35,492 nt of DNA from Candidatus Melainabacteria bacterium (GTDB taxonomy: Bacteria; Cyanobacteriota; Vampirovibrionia; Obscuribacterales; Obscuribacteraceae), in NCBI GenBank assembly GCA_016212515.1, contig JACRFZ010000042.1, forward strand, positions 1-35,492, read 5' to 3'. The notes under the pieces are model-generated. The model made no database searches. It was not told where the DNA came from and was given only the letters and a program-made list of their open reading frames with translations. Each line of letters begins with the position of its first letter. Position 1 is the first letter of the stretch. This document shows, piece by piece, positions 1 to 8,863 of this stretch. The position numbers and the translations under genes were made by a program.

Positions 1-1
1 T

Positions 2-508
2 CTAGCCGCCTACAAATTCCTTTGTAGTCGTGGCGTCAAGGGCGAATCTATTGTTCATTTTGGATTATCGCTTGGAACGGGCGCTGCCAGTCAAGTTGCT
101 TCTTCCAAGCCCTGTGCCGGTTTAATCCTGGTCAGTCCCTATATGTCCTTAAGCAGAGTGGCCGCCCATCACTTGCCGTATCTGAAGTTCTATCCGGACT
201 GGCTCTATCCTCAGCCCAATTTAGGTGGGCAGTGTCTCAATTCCTTCAAGCAACCGGTAATGATCTTTCATGCCGCCGGAGATCGCTTATTGCCTGTCGG
301 GCAAGCCGATGAGCTTGCTCAAAAGTTACTGAAGCAGGGCTGCCGTGTCGAGTATTTTCGTATAGAACAAGATGGGCATCTAGGCGCTCTCTCCGGTGCG
401 CATTCGGATACCGCCGGCGGTGTTGTTGATATTTGCCGGAGATTCTTGAAGCATCTAGAAAATCCCACCAGTGAACCTTCTCTTACTTCGCTGCCTTGCG
501 GTAAATGA
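2..508 (+). CDS. alpha/beta hydrolase, BEM46-like (partial, 5' end outside window)
   Basis: The reading frame is open from the left edge, so the N-terminus is missing; 168 residues are visible. The nucleophile elbow GLSLG lies at residues 21-25 of the visible part (Ser23), a candidate catalytic Asp at 94 in the segment HAAGD, and a His at 126 in DGHLG, giving a complete Ser-Asp-His triad in the order of the alpha/beta-hydrolase fold. The region between (LYPQPNL) resembles the hydrolase at 20358-21242 (LYPKPTL), so the two are probably paralogues. Substrate unknown; the family includes esterases, thioesterases and peptidases. Its last 26 bases overlap the end of the converging M48 protease gene. 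Confidence 0.85.
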   Translation, partial: LAAYKFLCSRGVKGESIVHFGLSLGTGAASQVASSKPCAGLILVSPYMSLSRVAAHHLPYLKFYPDWLYPQPNLGGQCLNSFKQPVMIFHAAGDRLLPVGQADELAQKLLKQGCRVEYFRIEQDGHLGALSGAHSDTAGGVVDICRRFLKHLENPTSEPSLTSLPCGK

Positions 509-2477
509 GGGAACCTTCGATGGCCTTCATTCGATTTTTGAGTTTGATGGTGCCAAGATCAAAGACTGTTACACAGAACTCCGCAGGCATCTGTAAATTA
601 TCCAGAAGGGCCCGTGCCATTTCAACCTTGTCGCTGTCGTCTGTGCCGGAGAAGGCACCGGACGGCATCTCAATACCCAGAACCAGGTATGGATATTCGG
701 GCATGTGTACGAGAATGCGTTGCACCAGGTAGACCTCATGCACCGCCGGTAATGCGCGGAATACCTCTTGCAGATATTCCAAATGGGATTGCTCCAGTTC
801 GTAAGCCTGAATTGGAGAGTCGTTGTTCAGGTTGTTGCGCTCCTTTCTGGCCAGGTCGGCGCATTTGTAATAAATGTCCAGTTCTTGCTTAAGTTTCTCG
901 GCTTCGGCTACTCTTCCCTGTTCGGTCAGATAGCTGTGCCAGAGCGGATAGGCGTCGGGCAGAAGCGCATAGCGGGCCCTAATGGCGGCGCGGATATGCT
1001 CAATGCCTTCCTCATCTTTTTTCTCCAGCAGCCACATACCCAGGTTATAGCTGGCGGCCGGCTCCTGTGGTTGCAAAGCCAGCACCTGTCTGTAAATTGG
1101 AATGCAGTCTTCGATTTCATGCAACTGGTAGGTCAGGTAGGCGCGCTCCTTCAGATCCTCCACAGAGAGAGCTTCCCGACCTTCTTTCTCGGCAAGTTCC
1201 TGCAAGCGTTTCTTGGCCTCACTCAGTTCTGCATGTTTGGCCTGCCAGTAGGGCTCTATTTTTGCATTCCAGTCCCGGGCCAGATTCTCCATGGCTGTGG
1301 GCAGCCAGGAGCCAAGATAGGCTGTAGCAGCACTTTCCTCCGGGCTAATGGGCTTTTCCATGATTTCCAGATTGGACTGATCGAGCATGCCTTCTTCCGT
1401 GAGGCTTACCACCGGGGTGAAATGTCCATGCAAGATGCGAGTCTTGAGAGGAGGATGGGTATCTGCGCCGGAACCCTCTTCTTCTATGGCTTTTCTCAGC
1501 GTCTCTTCCAATTCATGGCGGGGCGGCGAGTAGCCGGCCAGTTCCCTTTGCAGGCGGTGAAAGACATCGGCCGGCGGCTTATCCGTATCGGCGGCTTCTT
1601 TGTAGATACCGGGCCAGAACTGGTTGTACAAATACCGCCCGCGCACCGGCAGAAGCATCATGCTCTCACTGAAGGGATGCGCGCCGGCTATGGCAACGGC
1701 TTCTCTGTCCGCTTCCAGTTCGTGGGCTCTGGCCATGGCCAGGGTATAGGCGTTAAAACGGGGCGCAAGCCAGCTAAAGAAGGTATAGAAGAGCATGAAA
1801 AACAGGTCCTGTCCCATGTTCTTAAGCAGGTTGGACCATCTGATACGCAAGTTGTAAATCCATTCGGATGATTTACTGTGGTTTCCGGACAGATGACCAA
1901 GTTCATGGGCCAGCACCGCTTTAAACTGGTCGGCATTTTGACTGAGCATGAGGGGAAGACCGAGGTTCAAATAGTTTTCGTAGACATCCAGGAAGCCCAG
2001 TTTTGAAATTTGAATCACCGAGGCGTTGAGTTCGTCGTTCAATAAAACTTTGTCTACTCTGGTGTTGAGCTTTTCGCAGAGGTCATCGATCATCTCAAAA
2101 AGAGCAGGGGCCTCTTGCCTGGTGATGGGGAGACCTTCAGGCGGCGTTGACTTGACCCAGAGTGCTTTCAGAATGACGAAGAGCAAAACTGCAAGCAAAA
2201 GCAGGATTTTCAATCCGTAGACGCGAAGGTGGTGCATGATCGTCGTCTGGATCAGCCAGATCATAGTCAGGATGAGGGTGCCCACCACTATGAAAATAAA
2301 GGCGTAGCCAAGGATGGCCATCAGCTTCACCTTGGTCATATATAAAGAGGGGTTCTCACGCAGTTCCTGTTCAGCCTTTTTAGAAGTCTGTTCGAACTGT
2401 TCGTCAGTCAGGCTCAACTTGTCGCAGAATTTGTAGAAGCCTTCCAGAAATTGATTCTGCGAGTGAAGGATGGCCAT
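483..2477 (-). CDS. M48 family zinc metalloprotease with membrane segments and C-terminal TPR region
   Basis: The protein has 664 residues if it starts at the ATG at 2477, which is preceded by GGGGGGAG at good spacing; an in-frame TTG one codon upstream would sit too close to that site. Hydrophobic segments at about residues 52-78 and 89-108 anchor the N-terminus. The zinc motif HELGH is at about 191-195, and the downstream ELEADR segment (about 254-260) supplies the third ligand, as in the HtpX/Ste24 type. A further hydrophobic stretch (about 225-240) lies between them. The C-terminal third is soluble and contains TPR-like helices (YLTYQLHEIEDCIPIYRQVL). The likely role is membrane-protein or envelope quality control, with the TPR part binding partners. 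The function is inferred from the family. Confidence 0.9.
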   Translation of the reverse strand: MAILHSQNQFLEGFYKFCDKLSLTDEQFEQTSKKAEQELRENPSLYMTKVKLMAILGYAFIFIVVGTLILTMIWLIQTTIMHHLRVYGLKILLLLAVLLFVILKALWVKSTPPEGLPITRQEAPALFEMIDDLCEKLNTRVDKVLLNDELNASVIQISKLGFLDVYENYLNLGLPLMLSQNADQFKAVLAHELGHLSGNHSKSSEWIYNLRIRWSNLLKNMGQDLFFMLFYTFFSWLAPRFNAYTLAMARAHELEADREAVAIAGAHPFSESMMLLPVRGRYLYNQFWPGIYKEAADTDKPPADVFHRLQRELAGYSPPRHELEETLRKAIEEEGSGADTHPPLKTRILHGHFTPVVSLTEEGMLDQSNLEIMEKPISPEESAATAYLGSWLPTAMENLARDWNAKIEPYWQAKHAELSEAKKRLQELAEKEGREALSVEDLKERAYLTYQLHEIEDCIPIYRQVLALQPQEPAASYNLGMWLLEKKDEEGIEHIRAAIRARYALLPDAYPLWHSYLTEQGRVAEAEKLKQELDIYYKCADLARKERNNLNNDSPIQAYELEQSHLEYLQEVFRALPAVHEVYLVQRILVHMPEYPYLVLGIEMPSGAFSGTDDSDKVEMARALLDNLQMPAEFCVTVFDLGTIKLKNRMKAIEGSLIYRKAAK

Positions 2478-2519
2478 CAAATACTCCCCCCTGAGTTAAG
2501 ACATGGGAAACCGGAGGAT

Positions 2520-2525
2520 ATTATA
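2520..2525 (-). promoter_or_regulatory. candidate -10 box for the M48 protease gene
   Basis: A perfect TATAAT is read on the minus strand 43 bases upstream of the M48 start codon. The -35 region at normal spacing is poor, so this is only a candidate. Confidence 0.35.
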
Positions 2526-2593
2526 TCTGGCTAAAAATGCTCGCAGGACCGGTGCCGCCCACGGTAAGGTTCATCACTGCCCTTCTCACTGGA

Positions 2594-2608
2594 GTACCTG
2601 CAAGGTAC
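2594..2608. repeat. short perfect inverted repeat upstream of the M48 gene
   Basis: GTACCT-GCA-AGGTAC (6-3-6). It lies about 70 bases upstream of the candidate -10 box and 86 bases beyond the end of the M23 peptidase gene. No T-run follows on either strand, so an operator is more likely than a terminator. Confidence 0.35.
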
Positions 2609-2690
2609 GTGAATTGCTTCTAATAATAATGTCCCACAAAAAGCGCCGCTGTGCACAGTTTTCCCGGCATTTCTTTGCGGGTAATGGGAA

Positions 2691-3953
2691 TTATCTGACG
2701 TAGCTGAGAGGGTTCTGAGGCTTACCGTTTACCCTCACCTCGAAGTGCAGGTGGGGACCGGTGGAGAAACCGGTAGTACCTTCGTAGGCAATCACATCGC
2801 CTTTGGAGACGTTATCGCCCACTGATACGGCGATGCGCGAGAGGTGAGCGTAGAGAGTGGCCATATTGTTGCCGTGGCTGACAATTACAACTTTGCCGTA
2901 GCCGCCGTACCAGCCGGTGAAGAGCACATTACCGCCGTCGGCGGCACGAATGGGAGAGCGGTTCGGACCGGCCAGGTCGACGCCGGTATGGAATTTCCTG
3001 ACGCCGAAGATGGGATGGGAGCGCCAGCCGAAGGGAGAAGTGACAGGCGCACGCAAGGGCATGCACATATTGCCGCTGCCCACCGTGATGGGACCGCCGC
3101 GCTTGCGGTTGCTGCTTTCCATGTGGAAGATCTGGCTTTCCAGCCTGGCCGATTCGTTGGCCAATTCTCGTTCAGCTTGCTCGTAGAAGGCACGCTGACT
3201 GCGCAGTTGCGCAGCCACTTGTTGCTGGCTCATCTTTTCTTTGGCTATGGCCATGGCTTTCTGGGCAATTTGAGATACCATCTCGCCGAGGGCATTTTTC
3301 TTCTGCGATAGGGCCTGCTTGTGCTGGGAAAGTTGTGTTTCTCTGGCGCGCAGTTCTTGAATCAGTTTTTTGTCTTGCTCGGCTACACGCTCCTGGTAGT
3401 AGAGGCGGTCCAGGAGCGATTGCAGATTATCGACTTGAAACAACATTTCCACGAAGGAGAGTCTTTCGCCGCAATAGATTTCCTTCAAGCGGCGGCTGGC
3501 ACAAGAGCGCAAGCTGCCTTCCTTATGTTGAACGGTGACGAGCTTATTCTCGGTTTCCACCATTTTGTGCTCGGTCACTTCAACGGCTTTCTTGGTATGG
3601 CAGAGTTCGCCGGTGGTCTGATTGAGCTGCTTTTGAATGACGTTGAGCTTCTTGAGGGCTTTGCCTTCCGCCTTGCGCAATTGCATGGCTTTTTCGTGCA
3701 GGCTACGTTTTTCCTTCTCCAGTTTCTGGCGTTCCTGTTGCAGAAGGCGCTTTTTGGCATCGGAGGAGGAGGCATGGGTTTCGTAGAAGGCAGCCTGCGT
3801 GGTGGCAGACAGTGCGTGCTCCCGACCCTGTGCGGGCAGACCGGCCAGGAAAGGCGCCGTCATTACCAGGACCGTCAAGACCGGCTGTAAGAGCGCGCCG
3901 CTCGCCAATTTACTCAGTTTTGCTTGGCAGTTGAATTCTTTGCAGTTGACCAT
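2691..3953 (-). CDS. EnvC-like murein hydrolase activator / M23 (LytM) peptidase with coiled coil
   Basis: Layout: an N-terminal signal-like segment (Lys-containing n-region, hydrophobic core LLQPVLTVLVMTAPFLAGL), a long Lys/Glu/Gln-rich coiled coil, then a C-terminal LytM domain of about 100 residues. The zinc-binding motifs HTGVD and HLHFE are both intact, so this copy could be a catalytically active endopeptidase, unlike E. coli EnvC, which has a degenerate site and activates amidases. The ATG at 3953 is chosen because GGA precedes it and the signal-like segment follows; a GTG at 4010 would add 19 residues but has no ribosome site. The expected role is peptidoglycan splitting during division or remodelling, in the periplasm. 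Confidence 0.88.
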   Translation of the reverse strand: MVNCKEFNCQAKLSKLASGALLQPVLTVLVMTAPFLAGLPAQGREHALSATTQAAFYETHASSSDAKKRLLQQERQKLEKEKRSLHEKAMQLRKAEGKALKKLNVIQKQLNQTTGELCHTKKAVEVTEHKMVETENKLVTVQHKEGSLRSCASRRLKEIYCGERLSFVEMLFQVDNLQSLLDRLYYQERVAEQDKKLIQELRARETQLSQHKQALSQKKNALGEMVSQIAQKAMAIAKEKMSQQQVAAQLRSQRAFYEQAERELANESARLESQIFHMESSNRKRGGPITVGSGNMCMPLRAPVTSPFGWRSHPIFGVRKFHTGVDLAGPNRSPIRAADGGNVLFTGWYGGYGKVVIVSHGNNMATLYAHLSRIAVSVGDNVSKGDVIAYEGTTGFSTGPHLHFEVRVNGKPQNPLSYVR

Positions 3954-4085
3954 GGCTTCCACTTGGCTTACACCGGCGGCAAGTTTACCATTGAAAACCG
4001 GAGCAGGCACCTAAATCTGAATATGCTTTAAGCGCTTATCAAGGGGAGGCATGTTAGAAGTTCTTCCTCTTTGCAGCATGGTCAA

Positions 4086-4112
4086 TTGCTTAGCTTGTCC
4101 ATTCGATATAAT
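4086..4112 (+). promoter_or_regulatory. candidate sigma70-type promoter for the aldehyde dehydrogenase gene
   Basis: A perfect TATAAT at 4107-4112 has TTGCTT at 4086-4091 with a short 15-base spacer. It lies 119 bases upstream of the start codon at 4231. The spacing is suboptimal. Confidence 0.35.
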
Positions 4113-4230
4113 TTTAGTCCAGCTGTTCCGCCTGCCGTGCCCTTAGAGGATAGTGCCTGGCTATATCCGTTTCTAAAGCCTCCCCCTGGAGAACAACTGA
4201 TAAATCCTGGTTAATAAAGGAAGAGTCATC

Positions 4231-5679
4231 ATGTTGAAAGAGATTGTCAAGTATCCGCTGAACATTAAAGGCGCCGGCACAAAGGAATTTGCCGATGTGA
4301 AAAGTCCCTTTAGCGGAGAGGTGGTTGCTTCCATCGAACAGGCAGACGAAAAGGCTATTGATGCGGCGCTCAATCTGGCTACCGAGACTTTCCACAAAGT
4401 AATGAAAGTGATGCCGGCCAATAAGCGTTCCGAGATTCTGGCAGGCACCAGTGCTCTAATCAAAGAAAATCTGGAGGACCTGGCCGCCACCATCGCCCTG
4501 GAAGGCGGCAAGCCTATTAAGGATGCGCGTCTGGAAGTGAGTCGCGCCGCCAATACCTTTGCCATTGCCGCCCGGGAAGCCTTGCGTCTGGATGGTGAAC
4601 AACTGGCTATGGACAACTTGCCGGGAAACGAAGCGCGCATCGGCATGGTGCTGCGTGAGCCACTGGGAGTAGTGGCAGCAGTGACGCCCTTCAATTTCCC
4701 TCTCAATCTGGTGGCACACAAGTTGGCACCGGCTATTGCTGCTGGTAATACGGTTGTTCTCAAGCCTTCTTCCAATACGCCCGTGTCCAGTTTTAAGCTA
4801 GCTGAGTTGATGAGAAGGGCCGGCTTGCCGGAAGGTGCTTTAATCGTCACGCCCTGTCGGGGCTCCAAGGGTAATGCCCTTGTGAAAGACCGTCGCATTG
4901 CGCTTCTTACTTTCACCGGCAGCCAGGAAGTGGGTTGGCGTTTGCGCGGTGAAGTACATCCGGGTGTGCGGGTGATCCTGGAACTGGGCGGTAATGCCGG
5001 TATAGTGGTGCATTCCGACGCCGATCTGACCGCTGCCGCCAGGGCCGCTTGCCGTGGCGGCTATGCTCATGCCGGGCAGATTTGCATTTCCGTTCAGCGT
5101 GTCTATGTGCAGAGTTCGGTCTATGAAGCCTTCCTTGCCCAGTTCAAAGATTGCGTGAGCGCCCTTAACGTAGGTGATCCCTTGAGTGAGGGTACTGATG
5201 TTGGTCCCCTCATAGATCAGGGTTCGGTGGACAAGACCAGCCAGTGGGTCGATGAAGCTGTTAAACAAGGTGCCAGGTTGGTGGCTGGTGGAGCCAAACC
5301 CGGTAATAACTGCCTCACTCCCGTGATTCTTGCCGACACCAGACCGGACATGAATGTGATTTGTCAGGAAGTCTTCGGACCGGTGGTTTCCGTTATGAAA
5401 TATGACACCATTGACGATGCGCTCAGCCAGATGAACGACTCTCGTTATGGACTGCAGGCGGCCGTCTTTACCTCCAGTCTTGATGTGGCTTTCAAGCTGG
5501 CCCGGGGCATCGATGCCGGCGGTGTAATTGTCAATGACACTCCTACTTTCCGGGCCGATCACATGCCTTACGGTGGTCGCAAAGAGTCCGGCTTGGGATT
5601 GGAAGGGGTCCGTTATGCTCTGGCGGAAATGACCCAGCCCAAGTTCATCTGCTTGAACCTCAATCCTCAAGTACAATAA
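4231..5679 (+). CDS. NAD(P)-dependent aldehyde dehydrogenase
   Basis: The protein has 482 residues, the usual family length, and its ATG is preceded by GGAAGAG. Catalytic features are complete: Asn155 in PFNFP, Lys178 in VLKPS, FTGS at 228-231, Glu251 in ELGG, Cys285 in GQICIS and a late EVFGPVV motif. The GQICIS..RV signature resembles lactaldehyde dehydrogenase, succinate-semialdehyde dehydrogenase and non-phosphorylating GAPDH rather than betaine-aldehyde enzymes. It oxidises an aldehyde to the acid in the cytoplasm; the actual substrate cannot be read from the sequence. The nanE-like gene follows after 25 bases, so the two are probably co-transcribed, which hints at a role in sugar or amino-sugar metabolism (inference). 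Confidence 0.92.
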   Translation: MLKEIVKYPLNIKGAGTKEFADVKSPFSGEVVASIEQADEKAIDAALNLATETFHKVMKVMPANKRSEILAGTSALIKENLEDLAATIALEGGKPIKDARLEVSRAANTFAIAAREALRLDGEQLAMDNLPGNEARIGMVLREPLGVVAAVTPFNFPLNLVAHKLAPAIAAGNTVVLKPSSNTPVSSFKLAELMRRAGLPEGALIVTPCRGSKGNALVKDRRIALLTFTGSQEVGWRLRGEVHPGVRVILELGGNAGIVVHSDADLTAAARAACRGGYAHAGQICISVQRVYVQSSVYEAFLAQFKDCVSALNVGDPLSEGTDVGPLIDQGSVDKTSQWVDEAVKQGARLVAGGAKPGNNCLTPVILADTRPDMNVICQEVFGPVVSVMKYDTIDDALSQMNDSRYGLQAAVFTSSLDVAFKLARGIDAGGVIVNDTPTFRADHMPYGGRKESGLGLEGVRYALAEMTQPKFICLNLNPQVQ

Positions 5680-5704
5680 GGCGGTGGCAGCCGGGAGCTA
5701 GGCA

Positions 5705-6511
5705 GTGGAAGACTTGGGTTTTGAAAGGATAATTGAAGATCTGAAGGGGAATTTGATTGTCTCCTGCCAGGCTTCCAAGGGTGAGCCCCTCTGCGATAAG
5801 TCTCATATCCTTGCCCTCTCGCTCTCGGCTCTCAATGGCGGCGCCGGCGGCTTGCGCTTGGAAGGTGTTGAGAATGTGGCATATGTGCGGCAATGCACCG
5901 CCGCCTGTATCCAGGGACGCTTGCCCATAGTCGGCTTAACCAAGGCCGAGGTGCCGGCGGCGGATCGTTTGAGTACGGTCTATATCACAGCCACCTTCGA
6001 AGATGCTCGCGCTCTGGCCGAGGCCGGCGCGGATATCATCGCCCTTGACGCCACGGGGCGCAAGCGCCTTGATGACATGAGTCTTGCCGCCACCATTTCC
6101 AGGATACACAGTGAGCTTAAGAAACCGGTCTGGGCCGATTGCTCGACCTTTTCGGAAGGATTGAATGCCGCCGAGTGCGGTGCCGATATCGTATCCACAA
6201 CCTTGTTCGGCTATACGGCGGAAACTGCCTTGCCGAAGGAACACGGTCCAGGCCTCGATTTGTTGAAGGAGTTTGTCAATCATTTAGCGGTACCGGTAAT
6301 TCTGGAGGGTCGTGTCTGGACCCCTGAGGAACTGACCAGGGCATTTGAACTGGGGGCCCATGCGGTAGTTGTGGGTTCTGCCATCACCAGACCGCAACTT
6401 ATTACCGAACGCTTTGTCAAGGCTATACCTTCCCACCTTGCTCGTACTCCAGCCTTCCACAGTCAGAAGGGCGGCAGTGAAGCGTCACGCTCCCTCACCG
6501 GCAATAGCTGA
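5705..6511 (+). CDS. nanE: N-acetylmannosamine-6-phosphate 2-epimerase (NanE family)
   Basis: Starts with GTG; GGGAG seven bases upstream supports this start. It is a TIM-barrel protein of 268 residues. The N-terminal segment LIVSCQASKGEPL is the family hallmark, followed by GGAGGLRLEG, the IVGLTKAE strand with the presumed catalytic Lys, and the phosphate-binding end AHAVVVGSAITRP. NanE converts ManNAc-6-P to GlcNAc-6-P in sialic-acid and ManNAc catabolism. None of the usual partners (NanA, NanK, NagA, NagB) is nearby, so here it may serve amino-sugar salvage or wall recycling. The tail after about residue 235 (SHLARTPAFHSQKGG and on) is longer than in most members. The rhomboid gene starts four bases after the stop. 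Confidence 0.88.
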   Translation: MEDLGFERIIEDLKGNLIVSCQASKGEPLCDKSHILALSLSALNGGAGGLRLEGVENVAYVRQCTAACIQGRLPIVGLTKAEVPAADRLSTVYITATFEDARALAEAGADIIALDATGRKRLDDMSLAATISRIHSELKKPVWADCSTFSEGLNAAECGADIVSTTLFGYTAETALPKEHGPGLDLLKEFVNHLAVPVILEGRVWTPEELTRAFELGAHAVVVGSAITRPQLITERFVKAIPSHLARTPAFHSQKGGSEASRSLTGNS

Positions 6512-6515
6512 AGCA

Positions 6516-8198
6516 ATGCCCCAAATTCTCATTTTTCGTCTCTTCTTCCTGCTCAGTCTGGCTTGTATATCTCTCGGGATCCGCCTGATGCAGCCCCTGC
6601 CCTGGGCAATTTTGAGCATTTTGCAGCCTCTGATTGTGATAGCCGGTGTGGTAGTGCCCCTGGTGACTGTCAAAGATGGGCAGTTGGCTTTGTGGACGGG
6701 TTGGTGCCTGCTTCTCTTCTTCCATGTACCGGCCATCATCGCCAACATACAGGTGGGTAAGGCCATGGCCCGCATGGATGCCGATAGTCTCGAAACCTGG
6801 GCCAAGATTGAGCAGTGGCTGCTCTGGGGCAGACCAGGTCAATTCTGGCATGACATGCACCTCTCTTATGCCCTCGTCTTAAGGGAAAGGCAGGCGGATG
6901 CCAATCGCTTGCTTGATAAATGGGACCCGGCTTGTCAGCCTGAGGGCAAGGAGAAAGGCAAGATCGAACTGCCCAAGGCCTTTCGCGACACCCCTTCCAA
7001 TTACAGACTCTATGGGCAGGCCGTCATGTGGCAGTGGCCGGAGGTTACAGCCACTTACGAAATGCTCAAGAAAAAGCAGGCAAACACTGCCGCTATTTCA
7101 TTTCTAGCGGCCCGGGCCTACCTGGAAAATCAGGAGCCGCTGGAGGCTGCTACCTGCCTTCGGCAAGTACACTTCGACGAGACGATTTATCCTCTTGATA
7201 CACTGGCCACCAACTTGATGCCCTTCTTTAGTTTGACCGGGGCAAGAGATGAACTTGAGCGACTGACGAGAGTTCTCAAAGCCACCAATGCTTCCGTGCC
7301 GCAATCCCTGATTGACCTCTGGCGTGGACGCTGTGAAATTACTCTGGGAGCGGCTGATAAGGCCGCCTCGGTGCTGGCGGCAGCCCAGACCGGTACTGCC
7401 GTGCCTCTCTTGCGCAAGCGTATTGATCGCTTCCTGGAGCCGCTCAATTCCGGCGAAACTGTGCAGCGGTCGCCTCTGGTTGACGATCCTGCCGTGCGTA
7501 AAGAAGTGCAGGAAATTTGGCAACTATTCAGGCGAGCGGCCTTCATTCAGGAAATTCTTTCTCCAAGACGGAAGTCCATTTGTGTCAACGTCATTTGCCT
7601 GCTCTCGGTTTTCACGTTTCTGGCTTCGGCTAATTTTCTCTTGCCCCTTGGACTGACCATAGATTGTCCAGTTAATCCCCTCACCATGGGGGCCAGCTAT
7701 GAAGGGGTGGTCAAGCAAGGTCAGTACTGGCGTTTGATCAGTTATCTCTTTTATCACAGCGATTTGCTGCATATCGGCTCCAACCTGGTGGGGCTCTATA
7801 TTTTCGGGCGCATTGCCGAGAACATCTTTGGCTCCAGCCGCTTTCTGGCCATCTATTTTGTGGGCGGCGTCTTGAGCGGCCTCACACATATCTTTCTCTC
7901 CGACAAGATAGCCGTAGGTGCATCCGGCGCCATTCAGGCCGTCTTTGCCGCCTGTGCCGTGGGTATCATCAAATTGAAAGGACTCCCTCCCAGCCTCAGA
8001 TCGCGCTACTTGAGTTTCATGGGCGGCATCACCCTCTTCCAGATCTTGCTTGATCAATTCGTTCCTTTCATTGCTGTCTTTGCTCACCTGGGCGGGTTAC
8101 TGGCCGGTCTGGCCCTTGGCACCATTACCAACGTGCGCGATCCCAGCCGCCTGGACGGCCTCGATGATGAAGTGGATGGCACCCAGCAGTTTATTTGA
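6516..8198 (+). CDS. rhomboid family intramembrane serine protease with long N-terminal helical region
   Basis: Start placed at the ATG at 6516, just after nanE; the frame is open further upstream but would overlap nanE by 143 bases. 560 residues. About three N-terminal TM segments (residues 5-90) are followed by about 260 soluble residues of helical, TPR-like character (AISFLAARAYLENQEPLEAATCL), then a C-terminal six-TM rhomboid domain from about 370. The active site is complete: HxxxN (His419, Asn423), GASG with Ser470, and His524 in AHLGG. The Ser-His spacing of 54 is close to that of E. coli GlpG. It cleaves TM substrates within the membrane; substrates unknown. The solenoid may recruit partners (inference). 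Confidence 0.9.
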   Translation: MPQILIFRLFFLLSLACISLGIRLMQPLPWAILSILQPLIVIAGVVVPLVTVKDGQLALWTGWCLLLFFHVPAIIANIQVGKAMARMDADSLETWAKIEQWLLWGRPGQFWHDMHLSYALVLRERQADANRLLDKWDPACQPEGKEKGKIELPKAFRDTPSNYRLYGQAVMWQWPEVTATYEMLKKKQANTAAISFLAARAYLENQEPLEAATCLRQVHFDETIYPLDTLATNLMPFFSLTGARDELERLTRVLKATNASVPQSLIDLWRGRCEITLGAADKAASVLAAAQTGTAVPLLRKRIDRFLEPLNSGETVQRSPLVDDPAVRKEVQEIWQLFRRAAFIQEILSPRRKSICVNVICLLSVFTFLASANFLLPLGLTIDCPVNPLTMGASYEGVVKQGQYWRLISYLFYHSDLLHIGSNLVGLYIFGRIAENIFGSSRFLAIYFVGGVLSGLTHIFLSDKIAVGASGAIQAVFAACAVGIIKLKGLPPSLRSRYLSFMGGITLFQILLDQFVPFIAVFAHLGGLLAGLALGTITNVRDPSRLDGLDDEVDGTQQFI

Positions 8199-8262
8199 CG
8201 GGCCGCTAGGCTGTGGGCGACAGAAAGTGCTAGATTTATAAGGTCCCTACAGTGAGACAGCT

Positions 8263-8853
8263 ATGCACGATTGTCCGACTTGCAAAGTACCGCTCCATGA
8301 TCACGAACAAGTATGCCCTTCCTGCGGCACCCCTCAAAAGGTCAGGCGCAGTTACAGCAAGATGCTGGGCGAAGAGCATCGCAAACCACCCGTGAATTTG
8401 TTGCCGATTGTAGGCGCCATAATGGCTGTAATCATCGGCTTCATTGTCATGGCCCAGGGGTCCTGGGTGGGAAAATTGATGAACCGCGCACCGCAACCGG
8501 AAGATCCCATGGCTAAGCTGACCTATCTGGATGCCAGGCAGATTGTGGAGAGCAAGATTACGGAAGGGGTCACCGCTGCTGGCGGCACGGCCGAGTTTAA
8601 ATGGCAAAGAGGCGGTACTGACGTCGAAAAGACCAGTGAAGGTCCGGTTGAAGTCACCTGCCAGGTGGGCTTGCAGAGTGCCGAGCAGATCAAGCCGATT
8701 GTTGATCCGGTGAAAGATTATTTCGAGAAGGCCCAGATCACTACTCTCACCGTCAGTGACGAGAAACTTCACACCACGCGTACTTATACAGTGACGCCGC
8801 CTGCTCCCGGTGCCGGCGCTGCCCCTGAGCCGGAAGCCGCTCCGGCACAGTAA
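8263..8853 (+). CDS. zinc-ribbon, single-TM protein of unknown function
   Basis: 196 residues. The N-terminus carries a CPTC...CPSC zinc ribbon (Cys pairs at about 4/7 and 19/22), then a hydrophobic segment (about 46-65, LLPIVGAIMAVIIGFIVMA), a globular region of about 100 residues, and an Ala/Pro/Glu-rich tail. The topology suggests a cytoplasmic ribbon and an extracytoplasmic C-terminal domain, or a tail-anchored arrangement. Similar layouts occur in many uncharacterised membrane proteins, so no function is assigned. It follows the rhomboid gene by 64 bases and ends 10 bases before the converging GT-C-like gene. Confidence 0.75.
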   Translation: MHDCPTCKVPLHDHEQVCPSCGTPQKVRRSYSKMLGEEHRKPPVNLLPIVGAIMAVIIGFIVMAQGSWVGKLMNRAPQPEDPMAKLTYLDARQIVESKITEGVTAAGGTAEFKWQRGGTDVEKTSEGPVEVTCQVGLQSAEQIKPIVDPVKDYFEKAQITTLTVSDEKLHTTRTYTVTPPAPGAGAAPEPEAAPAQ

Positions 8854-8863
8854 GTAATCGTCG

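Noticed and set aside
2503..2703. 66-codon plus-strand frame between the M48 and M23 genes
   Set aside because: No ribosome site, no recognisable feature, and it runs into the end of the M23 gene; the gap is better explained as promoter region.
6369..6515. Upstream extension of the rhomboid gene to 6369
   Set aside because: It would overlap nanE by 143 bases, and the added residues show no membrane or domain features; the ATG at 6516 follows the nanE stop directly.
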